A DNA stretch of 64,000 nucleotides from Cryobacterium glaciale (GCF_004402535.1 NZ_SOEY01000002.1:167597-231596); one strand, 5' to 3'. Positions 1 to 8,833 are shown, numbered from the stretch's first letter. Notes: generated by a model not told the origin, from the letters alone. Numbers and translations: made by a program.

Positions 1-1493
1 AACCGGGTGTGGCCGGGCTCGCTGTCGACGGTGACCTCGCCGTGGTGCGCGGCGACGACCGCGGCCACGATCGCCAGGCCGAGGCCCGTGCTGCCGGTTC
101 CGCGAAAGCGTGAGCTGTCGCCGCGGGCGAATCGTTCAAACAGGGTATCGGCGAGGGACTCGGGAATGCCCGGTCCGTTGTCGGTGACCGTTATGACGGC
201 CCGGTCGCCGACGGCCGTCAACGCGACGACGACTTCACTGCCGGCATCCGTGTGCACGCGCGCGTTGGCGAGCAGGTTCGTGACGACCTGACGCAGGCGC
301 GGTTCGTCGCCGATCGCCTCGATCGGTTCATCCGGCAGCTCGAGATTCCAGACATGATCAGGGCCGGCCGCGTGGGCGTCGCTCACCGCGTCGACGAGCA
401 GCATGGTGAGGTCCACCGGTTGCCGTTCGAGTTCGCGGCCTTCGTCGAGCCGGGCGAGCAGCAGCAGGTCTTCAACCAGGCCGGTCATGCGCACCGACTC
501 GGATTCGATCCGCCCGAGTGCGTGGATCGCGTCGGGTGGCAACTGCTGGCCACTGCGACGGGTCAGCTCGGAATAGCCACGAATCGAGGCGAGCGGGGTG
601 CGCAATTCGTGACTGGCATCGGCGACGAACTGGCGCACCTTGCGTTCGCTGGCCTGCCGCGCCTCCAGGGCGAGGTCGACGTGGTCGAGCATGCGGTTGA
701 GGGCGGCGCCGACCCGGCCCACCTCGGTGCGCGGATCGGTGTCGCCGGTCGGAACCCGGTCATCGAGCGAGACCTCGCCGCGGTCCAGGGGCAGTTGTGC
801 TACCCGGGTGGCGGTCGCGGTCACGCGTTGCAGCGGGCGCAAGGCCAGCCGCACGACCCAGGCGGCAATGATGGCGACGACGACGAGCCCGGCGAGCGAG
901 ACGAGCGTGATGATCAGAGCCAGCTGTGCTGCTGTAGCCGCGACGCCGGACAAGGGCAGCCCGACCAGGTAGACGATACCGGTGCGCGAGGTTTGCACCT
1001 GCACGCGGTACTCACCGAGTTCCCCACCGAGATTGACCGTGACGGCGGCCGACTGGTTCACCTGGTCGGCAAGCAGCTGCACCTGATCGCTGGAGAGTTG
1101 TTCGATGGCACCGCTCTGGTCGTCGGTATAGCCGGTCGTGATGCTTGATCCGTCATAGACCAGGGCGAGCAGGCCGGGCGGCTGGGCGGGGCCGCCGAGA
1201 ATGCTGTCGGCCGTGGGCGTACCGAAGAAGGTATTTCCGGGGATATCGCCGAAGCGGTCGCCGTCATTGTCGCCGATGCCAAGCACCGCGCCGGAGCGCT
1301 CCACGGCCGAGGCGAGTTGCACGTCGAGGCGGTCGATCAGGGAGGCGCGCAGAATGACGACGCTCACCGCCCCGATCGTGATGCTCACGAGCGCGAGCAG
1401 CGCGACGACGGTGAGCACGAGGCGCCGCTGCAGGGTCCAGGGCGCGCGGGGTTGACGGCGGCGCGGCATCCGTTTAAGTCGAAGCCGTGGCAT
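1..1493 (-). CDS. Sensor histidine kinase (PhoR-like), 3' end cut by window edge
   Basis: Membrane histidine kinase of a two-component pair. Translating the minus strand from ATG 1493 gives a basic N-terminus, a TM segment near residues 22-44, an extracytoplasmic sensor region, a second TM near 150-175, a HAMP-like linker, and a dimerisation/phosphoacceptor box reading DASHELRTPLASIRGYSEL with His about residue 295. The ATPase domain shows NLLANA (N box), DNGPGIP (G1) and GTGSTGLGLAIV (G2); the frame is still open at base 1, so the C-terminus lies outside. The start overlaps the regulator's stop as TGATG, indicating translational coupling. The ligand is unknown; PhoR-like is inferred from the partner regulator. 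Confidence 0.9.
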   Translation of the reverse strand, partial: MPRLRLKRMPRRRQPRAPWTLQRRLVLTVVALLALVSITIGAVSVVILRASLIDRLDVQLASAVERSGAVLGIGDNDGDRFGDIPGNTFFGTPTADSILGGPAQPPGLLALVYDGSSITTGYTDDQSGAIEQLSSDQVQLLADQVNQSAAVTVNLGGELGEYRVQVQTSRTGIVYLVGLPLSGVAATAAQLALIITLVSLAGLVVVAIIAAWVVRLALRPLQRVTATATRVAQLPLDRGEVSLDDRVPTGDTDPRTEVGRVGAALNRMLDHVDLALEARQASERKVRQFVADASHELRTPLASIRGYSELTRRSGQQLPPDAIHALGRIESESVRMTGLVEDLLLLARLDEGRELERQPVDLTMLLVDAVSDAHAAGPDHVWNLELPDEPIEAIGDEPRLRQVVTNLLANARVHTDAGSEVVVALTAVGDRAVITVTDNGPGIPESLADTLFERFARGDSSRFRGTGSTGLGLAIVAAVVAAHHGEVTVDSEPGHTR

Positions 1494-2239
1494 CAGGCGG
1501 TCTTGAGCATATAGCCGGCGCCGCGCACCGTGTGGATCATCGGCTCGCGACCGGCATCGATCTTCTTGCGCAGGTAGGAGATGTAGATTTCGACGACGCT
1601 CGACTTGCCGCCGAAGTCGTAGCTCCAGACCCGGTCGAGAATCTGCGCCTTGCTGAGCACCCGGCGCGGGTTGCGCATGAGAAAACGCAGCAGTTCGAAC
1701 TCGGTCGCGGTCAGTTCAATGGCCGAACCATCGCGAAAGACCTCGTAGCTATCTTCGTCGAGGGTAAGATCGCCGACGGTGATGCGCGGGTCGGTCGAGT
1801 CGGCCACGGCGAGGGTGGAGCGGCGAATGAGGCCGCGCAGCCGGGCGACGACCTCTTCGAGGCTGAACGGTTTGGTGACATAGTCGTCGCCGCCGGCGGT
1901 GAGCCCCGCGATGCGGTCGTCGAGCGAGTCCTTGGCGGTGAGAAAGAGCACGGGAGTTTCGTAGCCGTCGGCGCGCACCCGCTGCAGCACCTGCAGGCCG
2001 TCGATGTCGGGCAGCATGATGTCGAGCACGATGGCGTCCGGGCGGAACTCGCGGGCGATCGTGAGCGCTTGGCGGCCCTCGCCGGCGGTGCGCACCTCCC
2101 AGCCTTCGTAGCGCAGGGCCATCGAGAGCAGGTCGGTGAGAGTGGGTTCGTCGTCAACGACCAGCACCCGGATGGCGCTGCCATCAGCTTTGGTCAGCCG
2201 CGGACCGTGGCCGGTGTGGGTGCTCTCACGTCTGCTCAT
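1493..2239 (-). CDS. OmpR/PhoB-family response regulator, PhoP-like
   Basis: A 248-residue DNA-binding response regulator. The receiver domain (about 23-135) has the acidic pair VVDDE, phosphoacceptor Asp73 in VLDIMLPD, the switch Thr in LTAKD and Lys123 in VTKPFSLEE. A winged-helix Trans_reg_C domain follows (about 150-245), ending in the typical VRGAGYML. The stretch from the LTAKDSLDDRIAGLTAGGDDYV region onward resembles mycobacterial PhoP from memory. It lies 67 bases downstream of a lipoprotein gene on the same strand and overlaps the kinase start by one base, so the two are cotranscribed. Regulated genes cannot be deduced here. Confidence 0.93.
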   Translation of the reverse strand: MSRRESTHTGHGPRLTKADGSAIRVLVVDDEPTLTDLLSMALRYEGWEVRTAGEGRQALTIAREFRPDAIVLDIMLPDIDGLQVLQRVRADGYETPVLFLTAKDSLDDRIAGLTAGGDDYVTKPFSLEEVVARLRGLIRRSTLAVADSTDPRITVGDLTLDEDSYEVFRDGSAIELTATEFELLRFLMRNPRRVLSKAQILDRVWSYDFGGKSSVVEIYISYLRKKIDAGREPMIHTVRGAGYMLKTA

Positions 2240-2306
2240 TGTGATGAGTATCCGGCAGTTGTCTATGAACGAGCTATGAGTGCACCCTCGGAATCCTGTG
2301 GCGCAG

Positions 2307-3422
2307 CTAGGCGGTCAGTGTGGCAAGGAGCGCCGGCGCCGGCACGAGCGCGTGGCGGCCAGGCAGGACCAGTCGCTGGCAGCCGTCGAGTTCGACCAGG
2401 ATCGCGGTGTCAAGCCGGGAACCGGCGCGCTCCGGCCAGAGCACCGCGAACCGGGTGGGGTCGGTGGTGCACGTCGGTGCCTGCAGAGCGGATGCTGCGG
2501 CGGGAAGCAGCGCTGCGGCATCCGCTGCCAGGGTGGTCGCGCTGTCGAAGGTGCCGAACTGCAGGCTCATCATGCCGCCCAGCATCTCGTCGATGCCGTC
2601 GTTGGGTTCGGGTTCGGCGGCCGGATCGACCGTGTAGAAGCAGACGCTCGCGCCGTCGACGCCGGCATACGACGGGATCTCCACCGGGGAAACGGGTATC
2701 GGCTGCAGGTCCTCGCCAACCTCGCCGGAATCGGTCTGCAGGCTCGCGACACCGAACAGCAGCGACAGCTCGGGCGTGCTCGTGCTCATGGCGCAGCCGG
2801 CGTCGAGGGCCTCGCGACCGATCTGCAGCACGAGCGGCAGCACCGTCGAGTCGGTCAGCTCGAGCAATTCGAGCGCTTTCGCGGTCGCCGGCTTGGTCTT
2901 GCCGCAGGCCGTGCGCGGCCAGGCTGCCCGCAGCGCTTCGCCCGCGGCGTCTTCGAGCCAGAGTTCCGGCACGATCTCCATGTCGGCGGTGCAGGCCTGA
3001 TTGAGTCCGGGCTGGTCGTTGGGTTCGGCGAGCGCCGCGAGCAGCGCGTTGAAGTCGCCCGTGCGGGTCTCGACCGTTACGGCCGACCAGCGGCCCTCTG
3101 CGTCGTCGACGCTGCCGTAAAAGGTGCAGCGATGGGCCGCGACCGGTTCGAAACCGGTTGGAACCATGCCTGGTGCAGGGGCGTCCGGATGTGTGGCGGT
3201 CAGATCGGTCTGGGCCGAAACGCCGTCCGGAAAGACCATCCCGTTGTTATTGAGGTTGGGCGCCTGGCAGTCGACGCCGGCGACGAGCTGCGCGACCGGG
3301 GTGTCGGTGGCGGCGGGGTAGCCGGGCAGACCGGCGCATCCGCTCAGCAGCACGGTCAGTGTGACCAGCCCGGCGAGCGCGGCTGATCGCAGTGTGCGAG
3401 CTGAGTGTGCGACCTGTGACAT
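2307..3422 (-). CDS. Secreted lipoprotein of unknown function
   Basis: A 371-residue predicted lipoprotein. The N-terminus has a charged region, a hydrophobic stretch and a lipobox LLSGC with the lipidated Cys near residue 29. The mature part holds several Cys residues spaced through the chain and no motif that I recognise. Two adjacent ATG codons (3425 and 3422) are possible; the second sits 6 bases after a GGGGGA ribosome-binding site and is chosen. The reading frame runs further upstream as an open frame, but that part is antisense to the neighbouring plus-strand gene and is not real coding sequence. It precedes a two-component pair on the same strand and may be an accessory sensor or target of it (inference). 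Confidence 0.8.
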   Translation of the reverse strand: MSQVAHSARTLRSAALAGLVTLTVLLSGCAGLPGYPAATDTPVAQLVAGVDCQAPNLNNNGMVFPDGVSAQTDLTATHPDAPAPGMVPTGFEPVAAHRCTFYGSVDDAEGRWSAVTVETRTGDFNALLAALAEPNDQPGLNQACTADMEIVPELWLEDAAGEALRAAWPRTACGKTKPATAKALELLELTDSTVLPLVLQIGREALDAGCAMSTSTPELSLLFGVASLQTDSGEVGEDLQPIPVSPVEIPSYAGVDGASVCFYTVDPAAEPEPNDGIDEMLGGMMSLQFGTFDSATTLAADAAALLPAAASALQAPTCTTDPTRFAVLWPERAGSRLDTAILVELDGCQRLVLPGRHALVPAPALLATLTA

Positions 3423-3602
3423 CATTGATCCCCCGATTGGTAGCCGTGCCCCCACGCTAGCGAACTCAAGTCTCTTCGCGATAACGATTCTCAGATGAGC
3501 GTATGCGTGCCTCGGCCAGGCAGGCCCGCTCGGCGCCGAGCAATCGGGCGGCACCCCGTGGCGGTGGCGCGCTGGTCGGGCGCGCGGGCACACAATAGAG
3601 GA

Positions 3603-4244
3603 GTGCCGAATTCCACGCTGTCCCTCTTCGACCTGGACCAGTCGTCGGCATCCGTTTCCCTGCCGGCGCCGCACACACTGCGCATCGTCGCCGACTCCAC
3701 CGACCGGGTGGCGTGGCTTCGGGCGCGAAACCAGGGCATCACGGCAACGGATGTCGCGAAGCTGTCCACCCCGAAATCCATCGTCAATGCCGCGCGGGAT
3801 AAAATGCACGGTACGAGTTTCTCCGGCAACAGCTACACCGACCATGGTCGGGCCCGGGAACCGGTCATCGCCGCGTGGGTGTTGGAGAATTACGGCATCA
3901 AGGCGAGCACGAACCTGTTTCGGTCGCTCGGGCATCCGCGGCATCTGGCGACACCCGACGGTGTCGGCGTTGTGGCCGGCGGCGACCTGCACCTGGCTGA
4001 GATCAAGACCACGAGCAAGCCGTGGCGCAGCATTCCTCGCAGCTATCTGCGGCAGGTGTGGTGGCAGCAGTATGTGCTCGGCGCCGACCGCACACTGTTG
4101 GTCTGGGAGGAACACCTCGATTTCGTTCCGGTTGCGCCCGTGCCCGAGTTTCGCTGGATCGAGCGCGACGAAGACCAGATTGCGATTCTGGTCGGCCTGG
4201 CCAACGCCCTGATCGACAACCTCGACCAGCAGGCTCGCCGCTAG
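3603..4244 (+). CDS. YqaJ-like viral-recombinase-family nuclease, stand-alone
   Basis: A 213-residue protein resembling the YqaJ/lambda-exonuclease-like recombinase fold. Visible signs are an early RNQGITATD segment (typical R..GIGASD start of the family), GRAREPVIAAW (the conserved G...EP helix) and the catalytic-core spacing ATPDG ... LAEIKTTSK, in which Asp and E-x-K would bind metal. Phage members work with a single-strand annealing protein, but no such partner or any phage gene is near, so this looks like a domesticated chromosomal nuclease. Start GTG 3603 is chosen for the VPNSTLSLFDL N-terminus; the purine-rich stretch upstream is only a weak ribosome-binding site. The substrate is unknown. 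Confidence 0.75.
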   Translation: MPNSTLSLFDLDQSSASVSLPAPHTLRIVADSTDRVAWLRARNQGITATDVAKLSTPKSIVNAARDKMHGTSFSGNSYTDHGRAREPVIAAWVLENYGIKASTNLFRSLGHPRHLATPDGVGVVAGGDLHLAEIKTTSKPWRSIPRSYLRQVWWQQYVLGADRTLLVWEEHLDFVPVAPVPEFRWIERDEDQIAILVGLANALIDNLDQQARR

Positions 4245-4254
4245 CTCCCTCCTT

Positions 4255-4278
4255 TTGCGGACGGGGCCCCGTCCGCAA
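4255..4278. terminator. Perfect 24-bp palindrome after the YqaJ-like gene
   Basis: A perfect GC-rich palindrome (arms TTGCGGACGGGG and its complement) begins 10 bases after the stop codon. It is preceded by TTTT on the plus strand but has no T-tract after it, so termination of the upstream gene is likely but unproven. Confidence 0.5.
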
Positions 4279-4302
4279 TGCAGGCACAGGGGATGCAGCA
4301 GA

Positions 4303-5289
4303 ATGGGGGGCATGGCTCCTGACTTCGAACTACCAAAGACCATGCGCGCCCTCGTCATCGATGAGACCGGCGCTCCCGAGGTGTTGCACCTGGCCGAGCG
4401 ACCGCTGCCCCGGCAGGTCTCCGACGAGGTACTCGTGAAGGTCATCGCCGCTGGCCTCAACCCGATCGATGCCAAGACCCGCGCTGGCTGGGGAGTCGCA
4501 GCCGCGATCTCGAGCTATCCGGCCATTCTGGGCAACGATTTTAGCGGCGTCGTCGTGCGCGCGGCGTTCGAGGCCTCACCGCTGCAGCCCGGCGACGCGG
4601 TCTACGGCATGGCCCGAGTGCCGCGCACGGATGGCAGCTTCGCCGAATACGTCTCGGTGTCAGGCATGAGCGTCGCCCGCAAGCCGGCCCGCCTCAGCCA
4701 CACCGAAGCCGCCGCCGTTCCGATCGCGGCCCTCACGGCCTGGGGCATGGTCAAATTGGGTGGGGCAGCCCCGGGGGTGCGCATGCTCGTGCACGCTGCC
4801 AGCGGCGGCGTCGGCCACTTCGCGGTGCAGTTCGCGCGCGTTCTGGGTGCCCACGTGACCGCCACCGGATCAACCCGCAACCTGGACTTTCTGCGCGAGC
4901 TCGGCGCTGATGAGGTCATCGACTACACCACCACCCGCTTCGAAGACGTGGCGCACGACCTCGACTCGGTCATCGACCTCATCGGCAACGTGCACGACAA
5001 CACCGGCACCCGCTCCCTCGCCGTGCTACGACCCGGTGGGGTGCTCGTGAACGCACCGACCGGCAGCTGGCCGACCATGGCAGCGGATGCCGCAGCCGCT
5101 GGCCGCCGCGCGACCGGTTTCAAGGTATCCGCCGACGCGCGCGCCCTCGACGAGATTTCGGCTCTGCTCGATGCGGGCACCGTTCGAGTGCACGTCGACG
5201 CGGTGTTCGAACTCGCCGACGGCGCGGCCGCCCATCGGCTGATCGAAGAGGGTCATACCCGCGGCAAGATCGTACTGCGCGTCTCGTAG
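4303..5289 (+). CDS. Zinc-less medium-chain dehydrogenase / NADPH:quinone oxidoreductase family
   Basis: A medium-chain dehydrogenase/reductase of about 328 residues. It has the GroES-like N-terminal fold (NPIDAKTRAGWG, ILGNDFSGVV), then a Rossmann domain with the nucleotide loop HAASGGVGHFAVQFA, and ends in the family tail HTRGKIVLRV. The Cys/His zinc ligands of alcohol dehydrogenases are absent, which points to the quinone-oxidoreductase branch using NADPH. Three ATGs compete (4303, 4312, 4342); 4303 lies about 10 bases after AGGGG and is chosen, while MRALV at 4342 is where homology would begin. It appears to be a single-gene unit. The physiological substrate is not evident. Confidence 0.85.
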   Translation: MGGMAPDFELPKTMRALVIDETGAPEVLHLAERPLPRQVSDEVLVKVIAAGLNPIDAKTRAGWGVAAAISSYPAILGNDFSGVVVRAAFEASPLQPGDAVYGMARVPRTDGSFAEYVSVSGMSVARKPARLSHTEAAAVPIAALTAWGMVKLGGAAPGVRMLVHAASGGVGHFAVQFARVLGAHVTATGSTRNLDFLRELGADEVIDYTTTRFEDVAHDLDSVIDLIGNVHDNTGTRSLAVLRPGGVLVNAPTGSWPTMAADAAAAGRRATGFKVSADARALDEISALLDAGTVRVHVDAVFELADGAAAHRLIEEGHTRGKIVLRVS

Positions 5290-5343
5290 GAGGCATCCGC
5301 TGCCGTTTTCGGCGTGCAGCACGGGGTTATCGGCCGTTTCGGC

Positions 5344-6183
5344 TCAGGGCTCCGACCGGTCAGGTCGTCTACGCCTGACCAACACAGCCCCGAGGCCGAG
5401 CAGCAGACCACCCCCGAGGAGGGCAGGGACGGGTAGGTCGGTGCCGGTGCCGGGCAGGGCCGCTGGTGCCGCCGGGGAGACACCCAACACGGTTACGAGC
5501 AAGCCGTCATCGTCGCAGGCAGAGTGCGAAAACGGCCCGGCCACCGCATCGCGCAGGGCGATGACGATGCCGAGGTCGGCGCTCTCGTTTTGGGCGGTCA
5601 GCCCGGTCACGTCCATCATGCCAATCGTGAGGTCGGCTCGCAGCGTCGCGCCCGCAGCGAGCGATTGGACCGGTGCGAGCACCGCACATTCCGCGTCGCC
5701 CGCTACCGAAACAGCCGGCACGCTGGGGTCAGCGAGAGTGCTGACGCGCAGGGTCAGGTAGTCATTCAGCCCGGCGGTTGCCCCCGCCCCGCTGCGCAGA
5801 CTCACCCGCACGACCGCGGGCTGGTCGCTCGGGTTGCGGATCCACAGGGACGCCCGCATCGAACCGTTCGGAATCAGCGCCCCGTAGGAATCAAACAGCC
5901 CCGACGGCAGGCCCGTCGCGAACTGCACGCCATCGGAGCTGACCTGCACGTCGCCGACCGCGCCACTATCGGTCTGTACCGCGGTGACCACAACACCGAG
6001 AGCCACGCTCGACACCGGACGCGCCGACATTGGGCGGGCGGAAGCCGGGGCGCCTGCCCCGCCGACAACAGGAAGGAAGGCCAGGAGCAAAGCTGCGGCC
6101 GCCCCGCTCAGCGTGGCTCCCCGCGTTCGTCCCGCCCGACCGGTGGGATCGGCGACCCCGGGCGCGCTGTGATTCAATCGCAT
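5344..6183 (-). CDS. Secreted protein with LPGTG cell-wall-anchor-like C-terminus
   Basis: A 279-residue exported protein. It has an N-terminal hydrophobic stretch (about 25-48), a beta-rich central part resembling the camelysin/TasA-like proteins upstream (a passage on non-negative statistics of the form ASLWIRNPSDQPAVVRVSL), and a C-terminal sorting signal: LPGTG at 243-247, a hydrophobic segment and a RRRR tail. LPxTG-type signals are cut and attached to the wall by a sortase; none is coded in this window. It starts 10 bases inside the end of the signal-peptidase gene, so it is the last gene of the five-gene cluster. It could be the wall anchor of the secreted proteins (inference). Confidence 0.78.
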   Translation of the reverse strand: MRLNHSAPGVADPTGRAGRTRGATLSGAAAALLLAFLPVVGGAGAPASARPMSARPVSSVALGVVVTAVQTDSGAVGDVQVSSDGVQFATGLPSGLFDSYGALIPNGSMRASLWIRNPSDQPAVVRVSLRSGAGATAGLNDYLTLRVSTLADPSVPAVSVAGDAECAVLAPVQSLAAGATLRADLTIGMMDVTGLTAQNESADLGIVIALRDAVAGPFSHSACDDDGLLVTVLGVSPAAPAALPGTGTDLPVPALLGGGLLLGLGAVLVRRRRPDRSEP

Positions 6184-6794
6184 GTTCGGTGATCACCGAC
6201 TTTCGCGAATAGTGCGCGCATGAGGAGTGGATCCGACCGGTCGGGAGTGGGCTTGCGGGCGACACGGATGCCGCCCGCAAGCATCACGATGGAATACCCC
6301 AGGAGCGCCACGGCGATGGCCGGAACGATCAGGGCCCGGCTCGCTCCGTTGACGAAATTGTTGGCAAAGCCGATCCATGGTACGGCGTACCAAAGCCGCC
6401 CCTGAATCTGGGCCGACTGCACGAGTTCGGGGTCGGGCAGGCTGTTGTTGTCGCCCTGAAATTGGAAACTCCGGCTGCCGTCGGTCGAGGAACTGATCGC
6501 GATGATGCGGTGGGTGACCACTTCCGGCTGGCCGGAACGGATTTGATAGGTGGCGACGTCACCGATCACCAGGTCATCGGTGTTGATCGGGCCGACCACG
6601 ATCAGAGTGCCCGGCGGAAGCCGGGGCTCCATCGAGCTCGTCAGCACGGTCAGCGGGGTCGCTCCCATGACCTTGGGCACGACGACCAGCAGGGCGAAGA
6701 GCGCCAGCACGAGCAGGAGGAGCGCCCCGCTGACAGCAACGCCCAGAGCATGCCGCAGGCCGTGGGGCCTGGCCGGCGTAGCCACGCGGGCCAT
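6174..6794 (-). CDS. sipW: SipW-like signal peptidase I (S26B type)
   Basis: A 206-residue membrane peptidase of the endoplasmic-reticulum/SipW branch. It has a first TM segment at about 20-43, then the catalytic Ser54 in SSMEPRLPPGTLIVV, the family's GDVATYQI strand, and His95 in VVTHRIIAI in place of the bacterial-type catalytic Lys, and a second TM near 165-185. SipW in Bacillus cleaves the alternate signals of TasA-like fibre proteins. Here it is coded directly behind three proteins with such signals and shares a TGATG stop/start overlap with the lectin-like gene, which is strong evidence that these are its substrates. Confidence 0.88.
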   Translation of the reverse strand: MARVATPARPHGLRHALGVAVSGALLLLVLALFALLVVVPKVMGATPLTVLTSSMEPRLPPGTLIVVGPINTDDLVIGDVATYQIRSGQPEVVTHRIIAISSSTDGSRSFQFQGDNNSLPDPELVQSAQIQGRLWYAVPWIGFANNFVNGASRALIVPAIAVALLGYSIVMLAGGIRVARKPTPDRSDPLLMRALFAKVGDHRTCD

Positions 6795-8086
6795 CAGTTT
6801 GCCGCCGTCAGGGTGAACTGCTGGGTGCTGACCGCGGCACAGCCCTGCAGCTGCAGCGCCGTTCCGGCGGTGTAGCTCGGTACCGCGATGCATTCCGTCC
6901 TGCTCCTGTTCACCTGCATCGTGAACTGGTACAAACCGTTGCCTGACATCGTGCCGCCCCACTGCTGGCTGGAGTCACTCGTGTTGCGTGTCGCCACGAC
7001 CACGGCGCCGGAACTCGTGCGCTGCCAGGCCAGCCCTGTCGCTGCCTGGGAGTTGATTACGTAGTCGCTCAGGTTGATCGGGTCATAGTGCCAGAGCTGG
7101 GTGGCGAGGGTGTCATTGCACGCTTGCACGGTCACGGCTGCGTTCGCACTGGTGGAACCGGTGACGCACATTCCACCGCTCTTCACGCGGTACCAGCCGT
7201 TTGATGACGGGGATTGGCTGGTCGTCGCCGTGGCGGCCGAGGACTTGGCCGATGAGTTACCGGCGGCATCGAGCGCGTCAACGGTATAGGTATAGGTCGT
7301 GCCGACATTGAGGCCGGTATCGGTGAAGGTCGTACCGGTGATGCCCGAACGCATCAGTGCCCCGTCCCGATAGACCCGATACGAGACCACTCCGACATTG
7401 TCGGTTGCGGCCGTCCAGCTGAGGCTGGCGGAGGCATCCGTTGTCGAGGTGGCGTTCAGGTTGGTCGGCGCGGTCGGCGGTGTCGAGTCCGTCACGGCCT
7501 GAACGACGGTGACCGAGGCGATCGCGGTCTTCCAGTTCGTGCCGGCCACTGCGCTCAGGTCGAGCCGAGCCGCCACCTGGCCGCCAATGTAGGCCGCCGG
7601 AATCGGTGCTGACATCGACGTGCGCACGCAGTACACAATGGACGCACTCGCAGCGAGCGGTCCGTTCAGCGTAGTTCCGCTCGACCAGGTGCGCACCGTC
7701 TGGTTTCCGGGCAGCGCCGTGCCCGGCGTGCAGTTGACGTCGGCAGCAACCGGCCAGGTCGTCACGGTGATCGCTCCCGCCAGGGCTGCGGGCGTCGACG
7801 TCGTGGCAACGAGTGTCAGTGTGTACGAGGACGGCACGGCACCGTTGGTGAGCGTGATCGGTTTCGTCGTCACCAGGGCGGTCGACGTGTAGTCGAATTT
7901 CAGCTGGTCGAAGCCGGATTGCCCGATGGTCACGCTGGTGGAGGTCACCGAGCCGGTCGCCTGAACCGCCGCGGTAGTCCAGGCGGCGTGGGCCGCCCCC
8001 GAGGCAGCGAGCACGAGAAAGAGCACCGTGCCGAGCAGCGCAGCGGTGCGGTGCTGCTGCGCGTGAATGCGTTGTGTGCGCGTCAT
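6794..8086 (-). CDS. Secreted protein with fibronectin III and ricin-type lectin regions
   Basis: A 430-residue secreted protein with three parts. The N-terminal 200 residues start with an alternate-type signal (TM near 15-33) and a beta-rich region. Residues about 208-295 form a fibronectin type III domain (DSTPPTAPTNLNATSTTD ... VSYRVYRDG ... YTYTVDALDAAGN). Residues about 300-430 look like a ricin-type beta-trefoil: repeated Q-x-W-like sites in TQLWHY and SQQWGG and a final QQFTL, with Cys pairs. Ricin-type folds usually bind sugars. It is placed 3 bases after the preceding gene and overlaps the SipW start, so processing by that peptidase is likely. Target glycan unknown. Confidence 0.8.
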   Translation of the reverse strand: MTRTQRIHAQQHRTAALLGTVLFLVLAASGAAHAAWTTAAVQATGSVTSTSVTIGQSGFDQLKFDYTSTALVTTKPITLTNGAVPSSYTLTLVATTSTPAALAGAITVTTWPVAADVNCTPGTALPGNQTVRTWSSGTTLNGPLAASASIVYCVRTSMSAPIPAAYIGGQVAARLDLSAVAGTNWKTAIASVTVVQAVTDSTPPTAPTNLNATSTTDASASLSWTAATDNVGVVSYRVYRDGALMRSGITGTTFTDTGLNVGTTYTYTVDALDAAGNSSAKSSAATATTSQSPSSNGWYRVKSGGMCVTGSTSANAAVTVQACNDTLATQLWHYDPINLSDYVINSQAATGLAWQRTSSGAVVVATRNTSDSSQQWGGTMSGNGLYQFTMQVNRSRTECIAVPSYTAGTALQLQGCAAVSTQQFTLTAAN

Positions 8087-8089
8087 GAT

Positions 8090-8698
8090 TCAGGCCTGCC
8101 CGCCAGTGAGTACGACGGAAAAGTTCGCCGCTGACGAGGTCTGGCTCGAGTCCGGGGCATTCACGGCGAGCGCAACCGACACGCAGAGCGTTTGTGACTG
8201 CGCCTGGGCGAGGGGCGCGCCGACAGCCCCCGGCGGGGCAGCGGCAAAGGTACCGGTCCAGGTGGGGCTGACGCCACTCGTGCAGGCGGCAGCGTTCGCC
8301 ACGGCAACGAGACCGATGACGAGCGAGCCGGAAAGGTTTGAGGTGACCGTCGGAGCGATCAAGGAAGAGACGGTGACCGACAAGGGCACGTCACCGGTAT
8401 TCGTGACGGTGACTGGAGCGGCGATCACCAGTCCGGGGTACAGGGCGACGGCGGGCAGCGCCAGAGGCGACACCGTCATCGTGGCGGTTCCGGAGGTCAT
8501 CGTGCTCGAGGGGGTCGCAGCGCTTGAGTTCAACAGCGCATAGGTGCCCCCGGCAGCGGTCGTGGCCAGAATGACCGCGAGAAAAGCGGATGCCGCGGCC
8601 AGCGCCAGGGAGCGCACGCGCAGCCGCGGGGGCGGCACGGCACGGCGGCGTGCACGCTCGATCGGCGCAGGGACCGAAGATCCACGAGGTGTCTGCAT
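8090..8698 (-). CDS. Alternate-type signal peptide secreted protein (TasA/camelysin-like), second copy
   Basis: A 202-residue exported protein. After a basic N-terminus rich in Arg and Pro, a hydrophobic segment (about residues 32-55) ends in GGTYALLNSSA, the sequence pattern typical of SipW-processed signals. The mature part is Ala/Thr/Val-rich and beta-prone, with paired Cys residues (AAACTSG and TLCVSV) that could form a disulfide. ATG 8698 (MQTPRGSS) is chosen since upstream in-frame codons lack a ribosome-binding site; a start at 8767 is possible. No enzymatic motif is present. It probably forms or caps a surface fibre with its two cluster partners (inference). Confidence 0.75.
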   Translation of the reverse strand: MQTPRGSSVPAPIERARRRAVPPPRLRVRSLALAAASAFLAVILATTAAGGTYALLNSSAATPSSTMTSGTATMTVSPLALPAVALYPGLVIAAPVTVTNTGDVPLSVTVSSLIAPTVTSNLSGSLVIGLVAVANAAACTSGVSPTWTGTFAAAPPGAVGAPLAQAQSQTLCVSVALAVNAPDSSQTSSAANFSVVLTGGQA

Positions 8699-8799
8699 GC
8701 GATCACCGAGCTTTCTGGTTTCTGGTTTCTGAGGAACGGACAGGAACGCACCGCCCGGTGTGCCCATCGTCGGGTGACGGGCACGCCGGGAACGGCATC

Positions 8800-8833
8800 G
8801 CAGCCTGAGCTGTTGGTCGCAGCCTGAGCTGTT
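8800..8833. repeat. 15-bp direct repeat, period 19
   Basis: The word GCAGCCTGAGCTGTT occurs at 8800-8814 and again at 8819-8833, where it runs into the stop codon of the gene that ends at 8832. It looks like a small tandem duplication between two cluster genes; no function is evident. Confidence 0.7.

Noticed and set aside
1487..3004. Long plus-strand open frame opposite the response regulator and lipoprotein
   Set aside because: Its translation is His/Asp/Arg/Gly-rich mirror sequence of the minus-strand genes and contains no known motif.
3603..4244. Prophage remnant
   Set aside because: Only a YqaJ-like gene is present; there is no integrase, capsid, recombinase partner or attachment repeat nearby.
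3426..4475. Upstream extension of the lipoprotein reading frame to a 722-residue protein
   Set aside because: The extra part is antisense to the YqaJ-like and oxidoreductase genes and lacks a signal peptide; the lipobox signal begins at 3422.
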